NCBI RefSeq assembly: GCF_963678635.1
Contig: NC_087069.1
Span: 4,695,472-4,759,471 of the forward strand
Reading direction: 5' to 3'
Length of the DNA: 64,000 bases
From: Symsagittifera roscoffensis
Taxonomy: Eukaryota; Xenacoelomorpha; Acoela; Convolutidae
The translations under genes and the position numbers were made by a program. Positions within the stretch are counted from its first letter, which is position 1. Each line of letters begins with the position of its first letter. A model generated the notes under the pieces. That model was given only the letters and a program-made list of their open reading frames with translations. It had not been told where the DNA came from and made no database searches. This document shows, piece after piece, positions 17,849 to 28,219 of the stretch.

Positions 17849-19453
17849 GTGAAAGAAGCGATCAGGAGACAGCAGGAAATAAACGAGCTATGCAGGAGGA
17901 ACACTGCGCAGGCACAAATGAGACAGCGCAAGAAATATGATGAAAACATATTACAGGCGAAGCCATATGAAGTGGGCCAGTATGTGTGGGTTTTCCAGAA
18001 TGTTATACCGCCCAAAGGGACGAAGAAACTACTCAAGAAATGGAGAGGACCATTCATGATAACAGAAGTACATCAACAAGGACGGTTCTACCGCTTGAGT
18101 ACTGGGCGAGCAGCACATTATGAGAACCTGAAGCCTCATGTCCCATCCCCAGAGGACTGGTGTATACCAAAGGACATGGAGGGACTAGAGTACCTACTGG
18201 TGGAACCGGCATGTGAAGTGAACGAAAAAGGCACCAGAGATAAGAATGATGGCAATGAGAACTTGAGTTTGGATGACAATGGAAAAATAGAAGCGGGTTC
18301 TGAAGCGGAATCTTTCGTGGAAGAGAACTGGAACGATCCGGAGCAAGGTGAGTTGCCGAAGTGGACAGAACCAGACTTGTCAATACCAGCGGGGACAAGG
18401 AGTGGCAATCGCAAACGCACAGGCATGAGGTATAACAGGTATGGTGACGATTTCTTGATCGACAAGATACAGCCCGATGACCTAGGCAAAGAACTAATAA
18501 CTGTGGGCGAGCTGGCGGCAGATGGTGAATGGCAGATCATCGATGATAATGAACACTACCCACAGGAAGACTACTCGACACCGGAACAGGACACGGATTT
18601 AAAACAGAGCGAGATAGAGAGGAGGGAGAATACGAACCTGAGGATATTAGAATGGATGCGCGATGTCAAGAACGGAAGCGAGGAAGGACAGAGCATACAA
18701 CAAGTTGACAAATCAGCGGGGAAGTACATGAAAACGGAGAATCTTCTTTTCGGCTGGACGGCAACAGACAGCCCGCTCGATATACCGCCAGATAATTCAG
18801 ACCCAGCATCATCGACGGGGACGTCGATAAATATTTTTGTCCGGGGAGTGGGGGTAGGACTTACCCACACCAAAAATTTAATGATAAAGAAACTCAGAGA
18901 AGTGAGAGAAACGTGCGGACTGGAACTGGAAGGGGAGGAGGCCGAGCCTACCATAGGACGGAATTGCAAAAGGAAGTTTGAAATACCAAACGAATACTCA
19001 GAAAATATCCTGATAACGGATAGTGACTTCATTCTGTCAGACAGGACTAGCGCAATCTGTATCACGGCGGACATGAGTTTCAAATCAAGACTGGAGGCTG
19101 ACTTCAAGAGAGAGTACCAAAACGTGGAGTTTCTGTTTAGACAGAGACCGGGCCTGGGAGGAATGGCCGCGCTTCCACCATCAGTAGCACAAGTCCCTGG
19201 CAAATACCTGTGCTTCCTAGTGACGAGGGTCAATGACAGGAACACGATCGATCCCGAACACGTGATGATGGCACTAACAAGACTACGAGACTTCATGATT
19301 GAAAGAGGGATAACGGAGGTCTCAATGCCGGTGTATGACCCAAACAGGGGGAAATTGAGCCCAAGGGAATTGTACGCTATCCTACACGTGGTCTTCGCAG
19401 AAACTGAGATAATGGTGCATCTTCACAAGAAATACTACTTGAGCATCGCCTGA
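17849..19453 (+). pseudogene. pol: Integrase C-terminus plus TARG1-like macro domain, copy A
   Basis: A 534-codon frame continuing the polyprotein. Residues of about 35-100 form the integrase C-terminal GPY/F module (VGQYVWVFQNVIPPKG, KKWRGPFMITEVHQQGRFY). About 250 acidic, low-complexity residues follow. From about residue 385 comes a globular domain: NILITDSDF, ICITADMSFKSRLEADFKRE, GGMAALPP, KYLCFLVTR, LTRLRDFMIERGITEVSMPV, VVFAETEIMVHLH. The order and spacing match macro domains of the TARG1/OARD1 type, including a final V-F-x-x-T-x-I strand. The loop that normally reads P-R-I-G-C-G-L-D is PVYDPNRGKL here, and the Lys after the I-T is Arg, so deacylase chemistry may be lost. Copies B and C keep the domain. 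It is intact in itself; only the join to the core is broken. Confidence 0.7.
18839..18849 (+). promoter_or_regulatory. Internal polypurine-tract-like site 3, copy A
   Basis: GTCCGGGGAGT preceded by ATATTTTT (a T-run as at retroviral PPTs). It is read here as Val-Arg-Gly-Val, a different frame from sites 1 and 2. Equivalent copies: B at 34236-34246, C at 58214-58224. Confidence 0.6.
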
Positions 19454-19954
19454 GTCGGGCACATGGGGGTCTTGAGTTGGGCATGAGGGAAGAATCTCGA
19501 GTTAGGTGTGGGGGTACAAAACAGGTAAAGAATTTTAGAGGTGATTGGCATGACAATTAATATTTTAAATGATTGATGGTGCTAAAACATAAAATGGATC
19601 TGCATGTTTTTTAGAAAATTTCCAATTGAACTGTTTTAGTAGGACGAAAAGGAAAGGGTTTTAACTATAGTAGTGAAGGGGGTTTTTCGGTTAGGAACAC
19701 AGCCTGTTAGTCTAAAAATTGGGTGTAAATTTCAGATTGATTTGGTAAAGTCAAATTGACTACCAACTGTATTCAATTGAAGAAAGGAAGTCCTTAAGCG
19801 GAAAAGCAAATTGAACGACGTTTCAAAAAGTAAACTCAAGTTGCTAAAGTAAACTCAAGTTGCTCAGATAAAACTCAAGTTGCTCAGGTAAAACTCAAGT
19901 TGCTCAGGTAAAACTCAAGTTGCTAAAACTCAAGATCATCTGGAAATTACAGAA
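19454..19954 (+). other. Spacer between pol and ORF3, copy A
   Basis: About 500 non-coding bases. The first part has repeated CTTGAGTTGGGCA and CTCGAGTTAGG-like strings, the middle is AT-rich and matches the equivalent spacer of copy C, and the end holds a short tandem array. A TTACAG just before the ORF3 ATG could be a 3' splice site. Confidence 0.6.
19842..19936 (+). repeat. Short tandem repeat TAAAACTCAAGTTGCTCAGG upstream of ORF3
   Basis: Five to six copies of a 19-20-base unit (GTAAACTCAAGTTGCTAAA, then ATAAAACTCAAGTTGCTCAG), ending about 20 bases before the ORF3 start. It carries CTCAAG, the reverse complement of the CTTGAG hexamer that is frequent on the sense strand elsewhere in A. 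Confidence 0.75.
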
Positions 19955-20674
19955 ATGGCAGATCGATTCTGGAAGTCCATGCCATCGGCTTTGAAAAAAC
20001 CCACACTTGATGAGTTGTACAGACGTCTGAGGGACCTCGATTATACTCAAATGGATGAGAGAATGGCAGTGATGCTGAATGCCATCCTCCAGTTGGAGGA
20101 ACAGGGCGAGTGCCGGGAGTCTGCGACAGAAGCGGTTTTGATGGTACGCTACACCACCGATGGAATATCCAATCAAGAGCAAACCAGGTGGCTGTACTGG
20201 AACGTGGATGGAGCGATAAGGGGGTTCGACTTGGCAAGGAACCCTGGCTTGAGTAACAATACTGAGTATGGTGCAGGGGAGTTCCCACTGCCGGTCAGAC
20301 CATCAGTCAGATCCACGGGCCAGAGCACGAGTAAGACACCATCGATGACACGGGCGCAGCAGACGGGGGAAGCGTATCCAGACGTTAGTATCATGAAGAG
20401 AGAGCTTGAGAGGACTCAGCGGGAGAGGAAAAAGGCGAACCTCGACCGGGATCAAGCGAAGCTCGAGAGAGATCAGGCGAAACTTGAGAGGGATCAAGCG
20501 CGGAGGGAACTGGATATGTTGAGAGCTGAACAGCTACAGGCAGAAAGAGTGCGAGAGAATGCCGCGAATTGTGAGCAGCTGAAGTCGGAGCTTGAAAGGA
20601 TCCAGCAACGACAACGCGAGCTCGACATGCAGAAAGGGGCTAGGCCCAAAGAGCGGGTGGTGACCGGCTCATGA
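19955..20674 (+). pseudogene. ORF3 N-terminal coiled-coil region, copy A
   Basis: Starts at ATG 19955 (MADRFWKSMPSALKKPTLDE), the start shared with copy C. Residues 1-110 form a small helical domain also present, diverged, in B (33224 downward). From about residue 145 there is a perfect heptad array (LERDQAK units) continuing to about 235, which predicts a long coiled coil for oligomerisation. It ends in a TGA at 20672-20674; copy C reads through, so this is a local nonsense change. Function unknown; there is no signal peptide and no membrane segment, so this is not an envelope N-terminus. Confidence 0.65.
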
Positions 20675-20686
20675 CCAGAGTCACGT

Positions 20687-21883
20687 ATGGAAGTGGATGA
20701 AGCTCCTAGATCGAAGGGACGATTTAACCTCGATCGCGCGGCTCAAGAACATATGAACGAGGGGTTGGAAGTGTGGATACCGACTGAATCAGCGTCCTCC
20801 CTGCGTGGTCTAGAGACACAAGTAATACGCCCGTTGATGGACGTCGCGCTGCCTGGATATACACCAAGTTCGACCCCGAGTAGTAGTCAGGTGAGTGGTA
20901 GCTCGTCACGACTGAAAGAGTTGCACGAGCGGCTACAGCTAAGGAGTCGTGAGAATCCAGCAAGAGTGGAGCTACCCTCGACGTGGGGGGAGCAACCTGT
21001 CAGGAGTGTGGTGATCTCAAGTTACAAGAAGAATACGGAAGGTAGATACCACAGGCACTGGATGCACTGGAGCACGGCGCAGAGAGACAGGAGAGATTGC
21101 TTCCATGACGCGGCTTGGGTGGAATACCTCACGCAGCCACGTGTGCCCGAGGGGGCGGTCCACCTGATCATAGGGGATAGCTTGTTGCGGGTGCTGACCC
21201 GGATTCAGTCCCATTGGCAAACGGGGATCTTGAGCTTCGCTGGAGCTGCGACGCCGCAGATGTTAGCAACACTTGAGATGCTAGGGATGGCAAGAGTATA
21301 CACGGTGACTCTGATGGTCGGGACGAATGACGTGTCTAGGGAGGAAGCAAGGAAGGTGACGAGGCTGCACGACAAGATGAGCTGCATTCTTGAGGAATTG
21401 CGGTTTCAAATGGATCCGGCCATTCTTACGGTGTGCACCATCCCTTACAACATGAAAGCGGACCAACATCCAATGGAGATGAATACGAAAGTGCGAAACC
21501 TGAACGAAATAATCAGGCAGATACACCAAAGAAGCGTCCTCCCCGTTGGGCTGTTGGACGTGGCCGAGCAAATGGAGCTATCTGCTTTCCCTGACGATGC
21601 ATCCTCGGATGGGATTCACTTTGATAGGCCCAGAGGAGTGGAGTGGTTAAATGACGTCTTGCAAAGGCACATAAGCGCATTGGAGGCAGAGTTGCTAGAG
21701 ACGGCAAAGTCACATTCGGACCACCCGCAAATCCACCCTTCTTCAACCCGAGGGCTTTGTCCAGTCGCTTGGGTGCGATGGCCGATTCTAGAGACAGTTC
21801 GAGGAAGAGCCGGACCAAGTTGCCGGGCGCCGCGCCCATGGAGGCTGAGGAGGCAACGTCATGAACTCCTAAGGGATCAGTAA
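20687..21883 (+). pseudogene. ORF3 SGNH/GDSL-type hydrolase domain, copy A
   Basis: Continues ORF3 in the same frame after the stop. An Arg/Glu-rich linker precedes the hydrolase at about 21150-21690. Block I is AVHLIIGDSLLRVL with the nucleophile Ser. Block II is the Gly in ILSFAGAATPQML. Block III is TLMVGTNDVSREE with the oxyanion Asn. Block V is DGIHFDRPRGVEW with the Asp and His of the triad. The family cleaves esters and related bonds, often acetyl groups on carbohydrates or lipids; the substrate here is unknown. About 65 linker codons follow before the frame breaks at 21881-21883. Confidence 0.78.
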
Positions 21884-21891
21884 TATCCTCG

Positions 21892-22974
21892 GTGGTGGTG
21901 GCGGAGAAGAAGAAACCGGAGAGGCCAGCGGAGACCAGTAGGTCGAGATATGTGGAGAAGGTGAAGGAGCTGGACTTGGAAGACCTGGAATGCAGGCTAG
22001 AGTTAGCGAAAGCTTTGGGTCTTGAGCGGGTGTCGCACGAAGACTTGGGTAGACACCAGTGCGTGGACTGGCTGAAGGATCACGAGACACATTTCTCGAG
22101 AGCGAAAATGATGGAGACAGCGGATCTGACTGGGATTCCCACAAAATCGGTCACGGGACCTATCAACTACAGACCTCTCAAGTCATTGGGGAGTCCGGGA
22201 CTCGTGATGGAGCCTCCCAAGCATCGAGCCAGCATTGCCAGGATTAGGGTGGCAACTCCAGCACAGTTGAGGGTGGTGGACAAACTGATGGATCCGAGAG
22301 AAATGGAACTACCAGACGCCGCGTATGAAGGTACGAGATTAGCCGATGACCCCAGATACGGGAAACCCTGCGGGAATACGCAGCTGGCCAAAACCTTGGC
22401 AGTTTATGACAGGGCAGACCCAGCCGCTGCGAGGGTGGTCATCGTGGCGGGATCGGGTTTTGAGGGAACGTCTCCCAAGTTATTTTGGCCGGAAACTCTG
22501 ATATATTCACTGCCGGGAGCGGAGCTAAACCAGATGTTAACCCTGGTGGTGGCAACAAAATCGGAGATGCCTTGCGAGCCTGAGCTACTACTGTTTGCAG
22601 GGTTGAACGATCACTTGCATGCGACGGGGTTTCTTGAGCAGCTGAAGGGTGATGAAACGGCACCGAAGAAGATCTGGGAAGCCATCCAGACATTATTTGC
22701 AGCCATGAATGAAGTACAAGAGAACGTTGCCTCACGATTTGGCTCTAAGACAAAAGTAGCGTTCACGATGTCCCCCGGGTACGCGAGCATGCCTCCCGCT
22801 TTGCAATTTGTGTATGCGATCTTGATCTTGATAGCAGAAGTGAATGGGTGGCGTATTCTGATGGCAGCTCCCAATCGGGAGCTGGAACCAACAAACCTGA
22901 GACTCGCAGATCGGAACTGGCGGCGGCGTGGGCGGATGTGTCCCACGCGTTGTGGGCTTCTACGAGTTGGCTGA
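21892..22974 (+). pseudogene. ORF3 second, degenerate SGNH-like segment, copy A
   Basis: Next piece of ORF3. After a helical linker it reads ARVVIVAGSGFEGTSPKLF, then SLPGAELNQMLTLV, then LLLFAGLNDHLHATGFLEQL, then an F-T-M-S-P-G strand and a hydrophobic helix (ALQFVYAILILIAEVNGW). The order strand-G-S, G, G-x-N-D mirrors blocks I, II and III of the hydrolase just upstream, but there is no D-x-x-H block and the first motif is GSG or GSD rather than GDS. I read it as a possible inactive duplicate of the SGNH domain. It ends by frameshift near 22930. Confidence 0.45.
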
Positions 22975-23314
22975 CATCCTCATTGTATTGGACGAGGTCC
23001 TCTTGTTAGAGATATCCAACTTCGCTAGGCAACTCAAGCTCAGTCCGATTATAGGGGATGATCATCCAGTGGTGACTCACCTGACGGCCAGTCTGTGGTT
23101 TCGAAGCATGGAGTTGACCATCACTTGCTCCATCAATAAATCTAGAGGGCCGAGCAACGAAAGGAAAAACGTGGCCGCAGCGGAGAAGCAGCTGGAGTCG
23201 ATGGTGTATCGACTGACACAAGAGAAAGGCAGGTGGCCCTTCCTAACACCAAGGCTGGAGAATGCCACGGAGAAGACAAGAGAAGGTGCCCCACTTCTGG
23301 TGAAGCAGATCTGA
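22928..23314 (+). pseudogene. ORF3 fragment after the second SGNH-like segment, copy A
   Basis: Continuation in another frame. It encodes a hydrophobic stretch (YELADILIVLDEVLLLEISN) and then SLWFRSMELTIT and a Lys/Glu-rich helix, all conserved in copy C at 54250-53709. Unknown fold. It ends at a TGA at 23312-23314, where copy C has TGG (Trp). Confidence 0.5.
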
Positions 23315-25502
23315 GATTTTCTTGAGGAGCAGCTGGAAGTGGCCGAGAAGAGGGACATGACGGTGGGCAGGTTAGTCACAGCTGCCAACGAAGTCACGAT
23401 TGGAGGTTTCTGGAGGGAGCACGCAAGGGGTGAGCTGAGGACGAGGAGGGATCACGAGATTCTTGAGTTCTTGAGTCCTTGTTGAGGAAAGGAGTTCATG
23501 GCTGGAGTGTAAAGCGCGAAAGAGACCATCTTTGGAGCCTTCATACAAGAAATCTTGAACATGCCCATCAGTCTGTTGTTGGCACTGTACCTGGTTTACC
23601 CAAGGTACCTGTTCAATATGGGCCCAGCATACATGTTCAGTCGGGGCGTGGACACACTCCGGATTGACGGGTACTTGGCATTGGTGCTTCTAACCCACGG
23701 GGAACTGGTGTCATTTCACCGACTAATGAAATACGGAGAGCCTCTGTCGTTGGGAAGAACACACTCGAGTATTGACACCTATTCGTATAAGTGTGCTGCC
23801 GGACTAAAGACGCTGCTGGTGCAGTACCTACTGATGCAAAACCGGCACCTGACTGGTAAAGAAAAGAGCCCGAAGACAAGAGATGAGTGGAGGAAAGTGA
23901 ATGGGACATGCCTCTGTTGACGGACATAGCCTGGCCATGAGATCGGACCCCATGGGGATGATCCGGGGGCTAGAGGAGGTCGTAACCTGTATCTATGGAC
24001 CGGTCGTCACGTTCGCGTTACCAGATCCTCTGGTGACAACTTATCGATACTCAGTGACCCACGTGAGCCTCATAAGCATACTAGATGGGACGACACTCAA
24101 TTGGTGTCAGCAGGAGGTGCTAAGGACACAGATGAGCAACACGGTGCTCTTCGGAAAGGTGAAGGATCCGGAGTTGGTGATATTAAGTTTCCGAGGACAA
24201 CTGCAGTGCAGGATGGGAGGCAAGCGCGAAGGCCCCATCGAAACCTATCCCAAGTTCTGGAACCTGAATCCCCTGACAGCAAATGGACAAGAAATCTTGA
24301 GAATTCTCGCATGGAAGAAAAGCTTCGAGCTGGTGAAAAGGGAGCTAGAGGCGATATTGGAGAAGGAAGTCCTGCCAGCAAGCATTCCAGAATTTCCAAC
24401 AGTGAGGAGAATGACCCTGGGGATGAACAGCTCCCTGGTGGTCCCATGCCTTTTCGCGAGAGCCGGAACCGAAGAACAGCAGAAGGAGTTCATCGACGGC
24501 TGGGATCCTCTCTTTATCGGCTACTCTGCAGCGATTTATTTTCATACCAGCGATGCGAAAATAAGTTCATGGACAACTCAAGCCGATAAAATGAGAGGGT
24601 CGATGCCCCCGAAATTCGAGGTGCGAGATGCCTTGAGAACACTTGAGCGGGCAGGTCTAGAGAACAAGTTGCCGGTGTGGGACGATGGCAGGATGATCGT
24701 GAATGAAGGACATATCGCACTGAAAGGAGACGAGATGGTGTTTGCCACAAGGAGATACCGGGCACCTTACGGACTGGAGCAGGTGGAAATGAGACATGAG
24801 GAAAAGGAGCTGGATGCAGCAGGCCCATTGTATGTGGCTCTGACAGAGTATAAGAAAACGGGTCCAGCGACACCATCACCCCTATCAGTGGACACCCCTC
24901 GGGATAAAAGGAGTGGTCCCGTAGAAGATCGATTCAGGAGGATTCTTGAGAGAAGAGAAGCAGAATCGGGAGAAGAGAGCATGGACGAGACTCTCAGTGA
25001 GGCAGGAGAGGATATGGAAGTGGGAAACACGCCGGAGCAGAAGCCATCGGAGGAAGAGTTCACCACGCAAGAACTGTTGAAAGATCTGAGTGGAGAAAAT
25101 TGGGCAGACACCCCCACGCCACCTCTGACCTCATCTCCCCGCAAGAATCTAGAGTTGCCACTGACGAGCGAGAATCCCAACATGGGAATGATTTTCCTGA
25201 GTGCGGAGAGAAGGGAGAAGAACACCTTCGAGGGAAACAGGGATGCCTTCCTAGGCACTCTGGATGAGGATGCTTGGCGAAAATTCTTGAGCGATTTTAA
25301 TCGAGAAGTGGACGACGACACCATATTGGACGATTTCAAGGAGGAGCTGTGGGACACGGTGGTGAAATTCGGAGAGCATGTCCTGATGGGGACATGTCTG
25401 GAGGAGAAAGCTAGAGGAGAGCTGCTGAGCAAGATGGTCGAGTTGAGGAAGGCATCACGGAAGACCAAGGAAGACAAATGTATAGACAGCTCCCTTTATT
25501 AG
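23315..25502 (+). pseudogene. ORF3 central unknown region, copy A
   Basis: Corresponds to the first 700 or so residues of the long frame at 49564-53712 of copy C, broken here by several stops and shifts between 23315 and 23910 and then open from 23901. Early on it carries a hydrophobic stretch (MPISLLLALYLVYPRYLFNM, about 23560-23620), possibly membrane-associated or buried. The middle is globular (GPIETYPKFWNLNPL, VRRMTLGMNSSLVVP, GWDPLFIGYSAAIYFH), then a long acidic, Ser/Thr/Pro-rich segment (about 24890-25140), then another helical part. I recognise no family. It stops within a local duplication. Confidence 0.5.
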
Positions 25503-25591
25503 GAGAAAGCTAGAGGAGAGCTGCTGAGCAAGATGGTCGAGTTGAGGAAGGCATCACGGAAGACCAAGGAAGACAAATGTATAGACAGCTC
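25402..25591 (+). repeat. 91-bp direct duplication inside ORF3, copy A
   Basis: AGGAGAAAGCTAGAGGAGAG...AGACAGCTC at 25402-25492 is repeated at 25501-25591, separated by CCTTTATT. Copies C and A otherwise agree on a single copy. The duplication introduces a TAG and disrupts the frame. It could be a replication slip, or an assembly artefact. Confidence 0.85.
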
Positions 25592-27194
25592 TACTCTGAA
25601 ACAAAAAACTGACAATAAAATAATTGAACATGTAAGGGGGGATAAGGTCGGAACTAGTATTATAATTAAAAGTACTAATATCTTTAAGGCTCGGGCAGGG
25701 GGAGGCAAGAGTTGGAAGGGTTGGATGGAGACAAGGAAGTCGAATCAGTGATGATAACGACAACGCCCCGGGTAGAGACGTGAGGTCTGGCAAGAGGAAG
25801 AGAGACGTGGAGGGATTGGGCAGTCCTTCAGCGGATGCGGTCTCGGAGAAGAACTTGAGAGAGACAGCCCCCATGGTTCTGGCATGATGGAAGACAGCAG
25901 CCTACAAGGAAACTGCTCGGCGTAGAAAAAGAGATGGAGATCCACACCAGCTCAACAATGCAAGAAGACTTCAAGCCTCGGAGGATAAAAATGAAGCGAG
26001 GTTCGACGAGCGGGCCGACCTGGGAAATGGACGTCGGCAAAGAATGGGTCTCAAATGAACACCAGGCTTCTGGGAAGCAAGTGACTAGCGATCGTCTTGA
26101 GAAGAAAAAAACGAGGAACACCTCCCGACCGTGGTGGGTGGCCCTGGAAACATTGCAGGAATTGGAAGACTGCCTGAAGAAGCTCGACAGTGGAGTGTCA
26201 CGCAAGCGACGCAACTGGGCTACCTAGCAGTACGCTGATATCAATAAATTGGAATTGGGGAGCCAACTGAAGAGAACTTGGCAGAACTTGTTGAAAGATC
26301 ATTTTGAAGAAGCGATGAGAACATCCTCGTCGGCATCGCCGTTGATGGCGAATCCCTTTATTAGGACCGCAGGGCAACTGATGTTCGCGTGGAGCCTGTT
26401 GGGGATAAAGTTAGAGACACTGACTTCGTACGACAAGTTGAAGTTGGGAGGCAAGAATCTAGAGGTATATCGAATGCTGATGCAGCACGTTGCTAGGGAC
26501 AACTCAGGCTTGAGTCTGTCAAGGAGGAAAGATGCTACCTGTTTCTTGAGGTGGACAATGTCGATGATGACTGACAGTACCATCCTAGCATTTCACCAGA
26601 GAGCAATTGGAAGCAAGACGCTGGAAAAGAGAGTCTCCACAGTCATCTTGAATGTGTACCGGGATAGAAAAGGAGGATGGTTCTAGGCAATCTCTAGAGA
26701 GCCACAGGAAGTTAGATGAGATACGGAGATTCTACAACAAGAAGTTTGAGGAGAAACACGATGTTCACCGTAACTTGGCCTCGACGGGCTTGAAACCCAA
26801 CAAAAAGGGAGAGTACCAGTATGTGTCTGGAGTGATGGGGATGGCATACAACCCTTTCTTGGACTTGGAAGCTGGAGGTGCCCACAGAAACTACGAGGTG
26901 GCGGAGCTGCTAAAGTTCTGGACAGAGAAGATAATGGAGATAGACACTGTGGAGAGAGAGACCTAGCCTAGGTCTGATTCTCGAGAAAACACCGGAAGTA
27001 ATAAGTGTGCCACGCTCAAGTAAAAGAGTAGAACTGAAGATGGGTAACGGGAACGGCATGTTGACCACGAATCTGGGAGTGGTGTGGAAATTTCTCTGGC
27101 CCTCCTGGTGTCCACATCCCCATGCGAGCCTGATCGAGGAAGTCACGGAGCGAGTGAGACTAGCGCCGACCGAGGATGAAGATTTGGCGACTTG
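25592..27194 (+). pseudogene. ORF3 region with KRKR motif and helical domain, copy A
   Basis: Pieces 25592-25751, 25934-26227, 26249-26686, 26652-26966 and 27007-27195 are collinear with the C-terminal half of copy C's 1382-codon frame. Features: GKRKRDVEG (about 25790), a candidate nuclear localisation signal; RPWWVALETLQELEDCLKKL; a helical domain (LMANPFIRTAGQLMFAWSLL, FLRWTMSMMTDST); and NLGVVWKFLWPSWCPHPHAS. At least five breaks. Family not recognised. Confidence 0.5.
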
Positions 27195-28219
27195 AGTATA
27201 GTACATAGACTGATCCTGCCTCATGTGAAGGAGTCAAGTGAGGTGACAAGATGGAGCCGGGCAGTTGTCTTGACTCGACGTGTGGGAATGGCGAACACAC
27301 CTGCGATGGACGATCATGTGACAGGATACAGTCTTTCCAGAAAGAAGACCTAGTCACCTGGTTTGAAGACATTACTTACAGGGAGAAAAGTGAGATACAG
27401 ATAGTGGCTGAGTGTTACGCGAGTACCACGGTGAACCTAGCAACAGCTCTGGGGTTCTTCTCAAGAATGTGCAGTCTCCAGTCACTAGAGAGGCTAGAGT
27501 CAGAACACCACTTGGTGACCGCGTTGAGCGTGGAGTCATGGCCCGGAGTGTTGCAAGTGACCCAAAAACACATCAAGAGTTGGAAGGTTGGACTCGAAGC
27601 GGAGATGGGATTTCCCATGAGCGAAGCCTATGGTCTGCCTCTAAATGCGAAGTCCCTAGTGTGATCAGTGATGGCCAACCTATGTGGCAGCCACTATCCA
27701 TTACACATGGCGATGGTAGAAGTGTCCAGCCAGAGGGTATTGATAGACAAAGCCTTCTCAGTGCCCAAATGTGTAAGACTGGCTCGGATGTCACATCATT
27801 CACACAAGCCGTTGAGGAAGATCCGAGAAACAGTGCCGAAAGAACAAAGGGACGACTTGAGTGAAATCTGGGGTGAAGAACTTCTAGGCTTGGAGAGCGA
27901 AAAAACAAGTGACCACGAGAGACAAAACGTGATCGGGAAACCCGTGGTTGGTGCTCCAAACTTGGAAGAGATCTACGTGATACACGAGAAGATGATGGAA
28001 CTTGAGCCTCTCCTAGAAGCCTCGGGAGAACGCAATCTTAGGAGCATCGACCTCACACACGGGGATTGTCCATGTCACAGTCTGGCGCAGACAGTGTGGT
28101 GCCCAGACCACGCCAATCTCTGCCTGATCTGGGATGTGGAAGAAATCAGGTCGTTGGGACTACCCGAGCATCAGCAAAAAATGACCATCTTGGTGGTGAG
28201 CCCAATGCTGGCTCTATGA
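27195..28219 (+). pseudogene. ORF3 cysteine-rich segment, copy A
   Basis: Encodes GSCLDSTCGNGEHTCDGRSC (C-x4-C-x5-C-x4-C, about 27258-27320), a helical region, and further on LTHGDCPCHSLAQTVWCPDH. Both Cys/His clusters are conserved in copy C and could bind zinc. Frames change at about 27540-27670. Downstream TILVVSPMLAL precedes the C-terminal domain. Function unknown. Confidence 0.5.
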
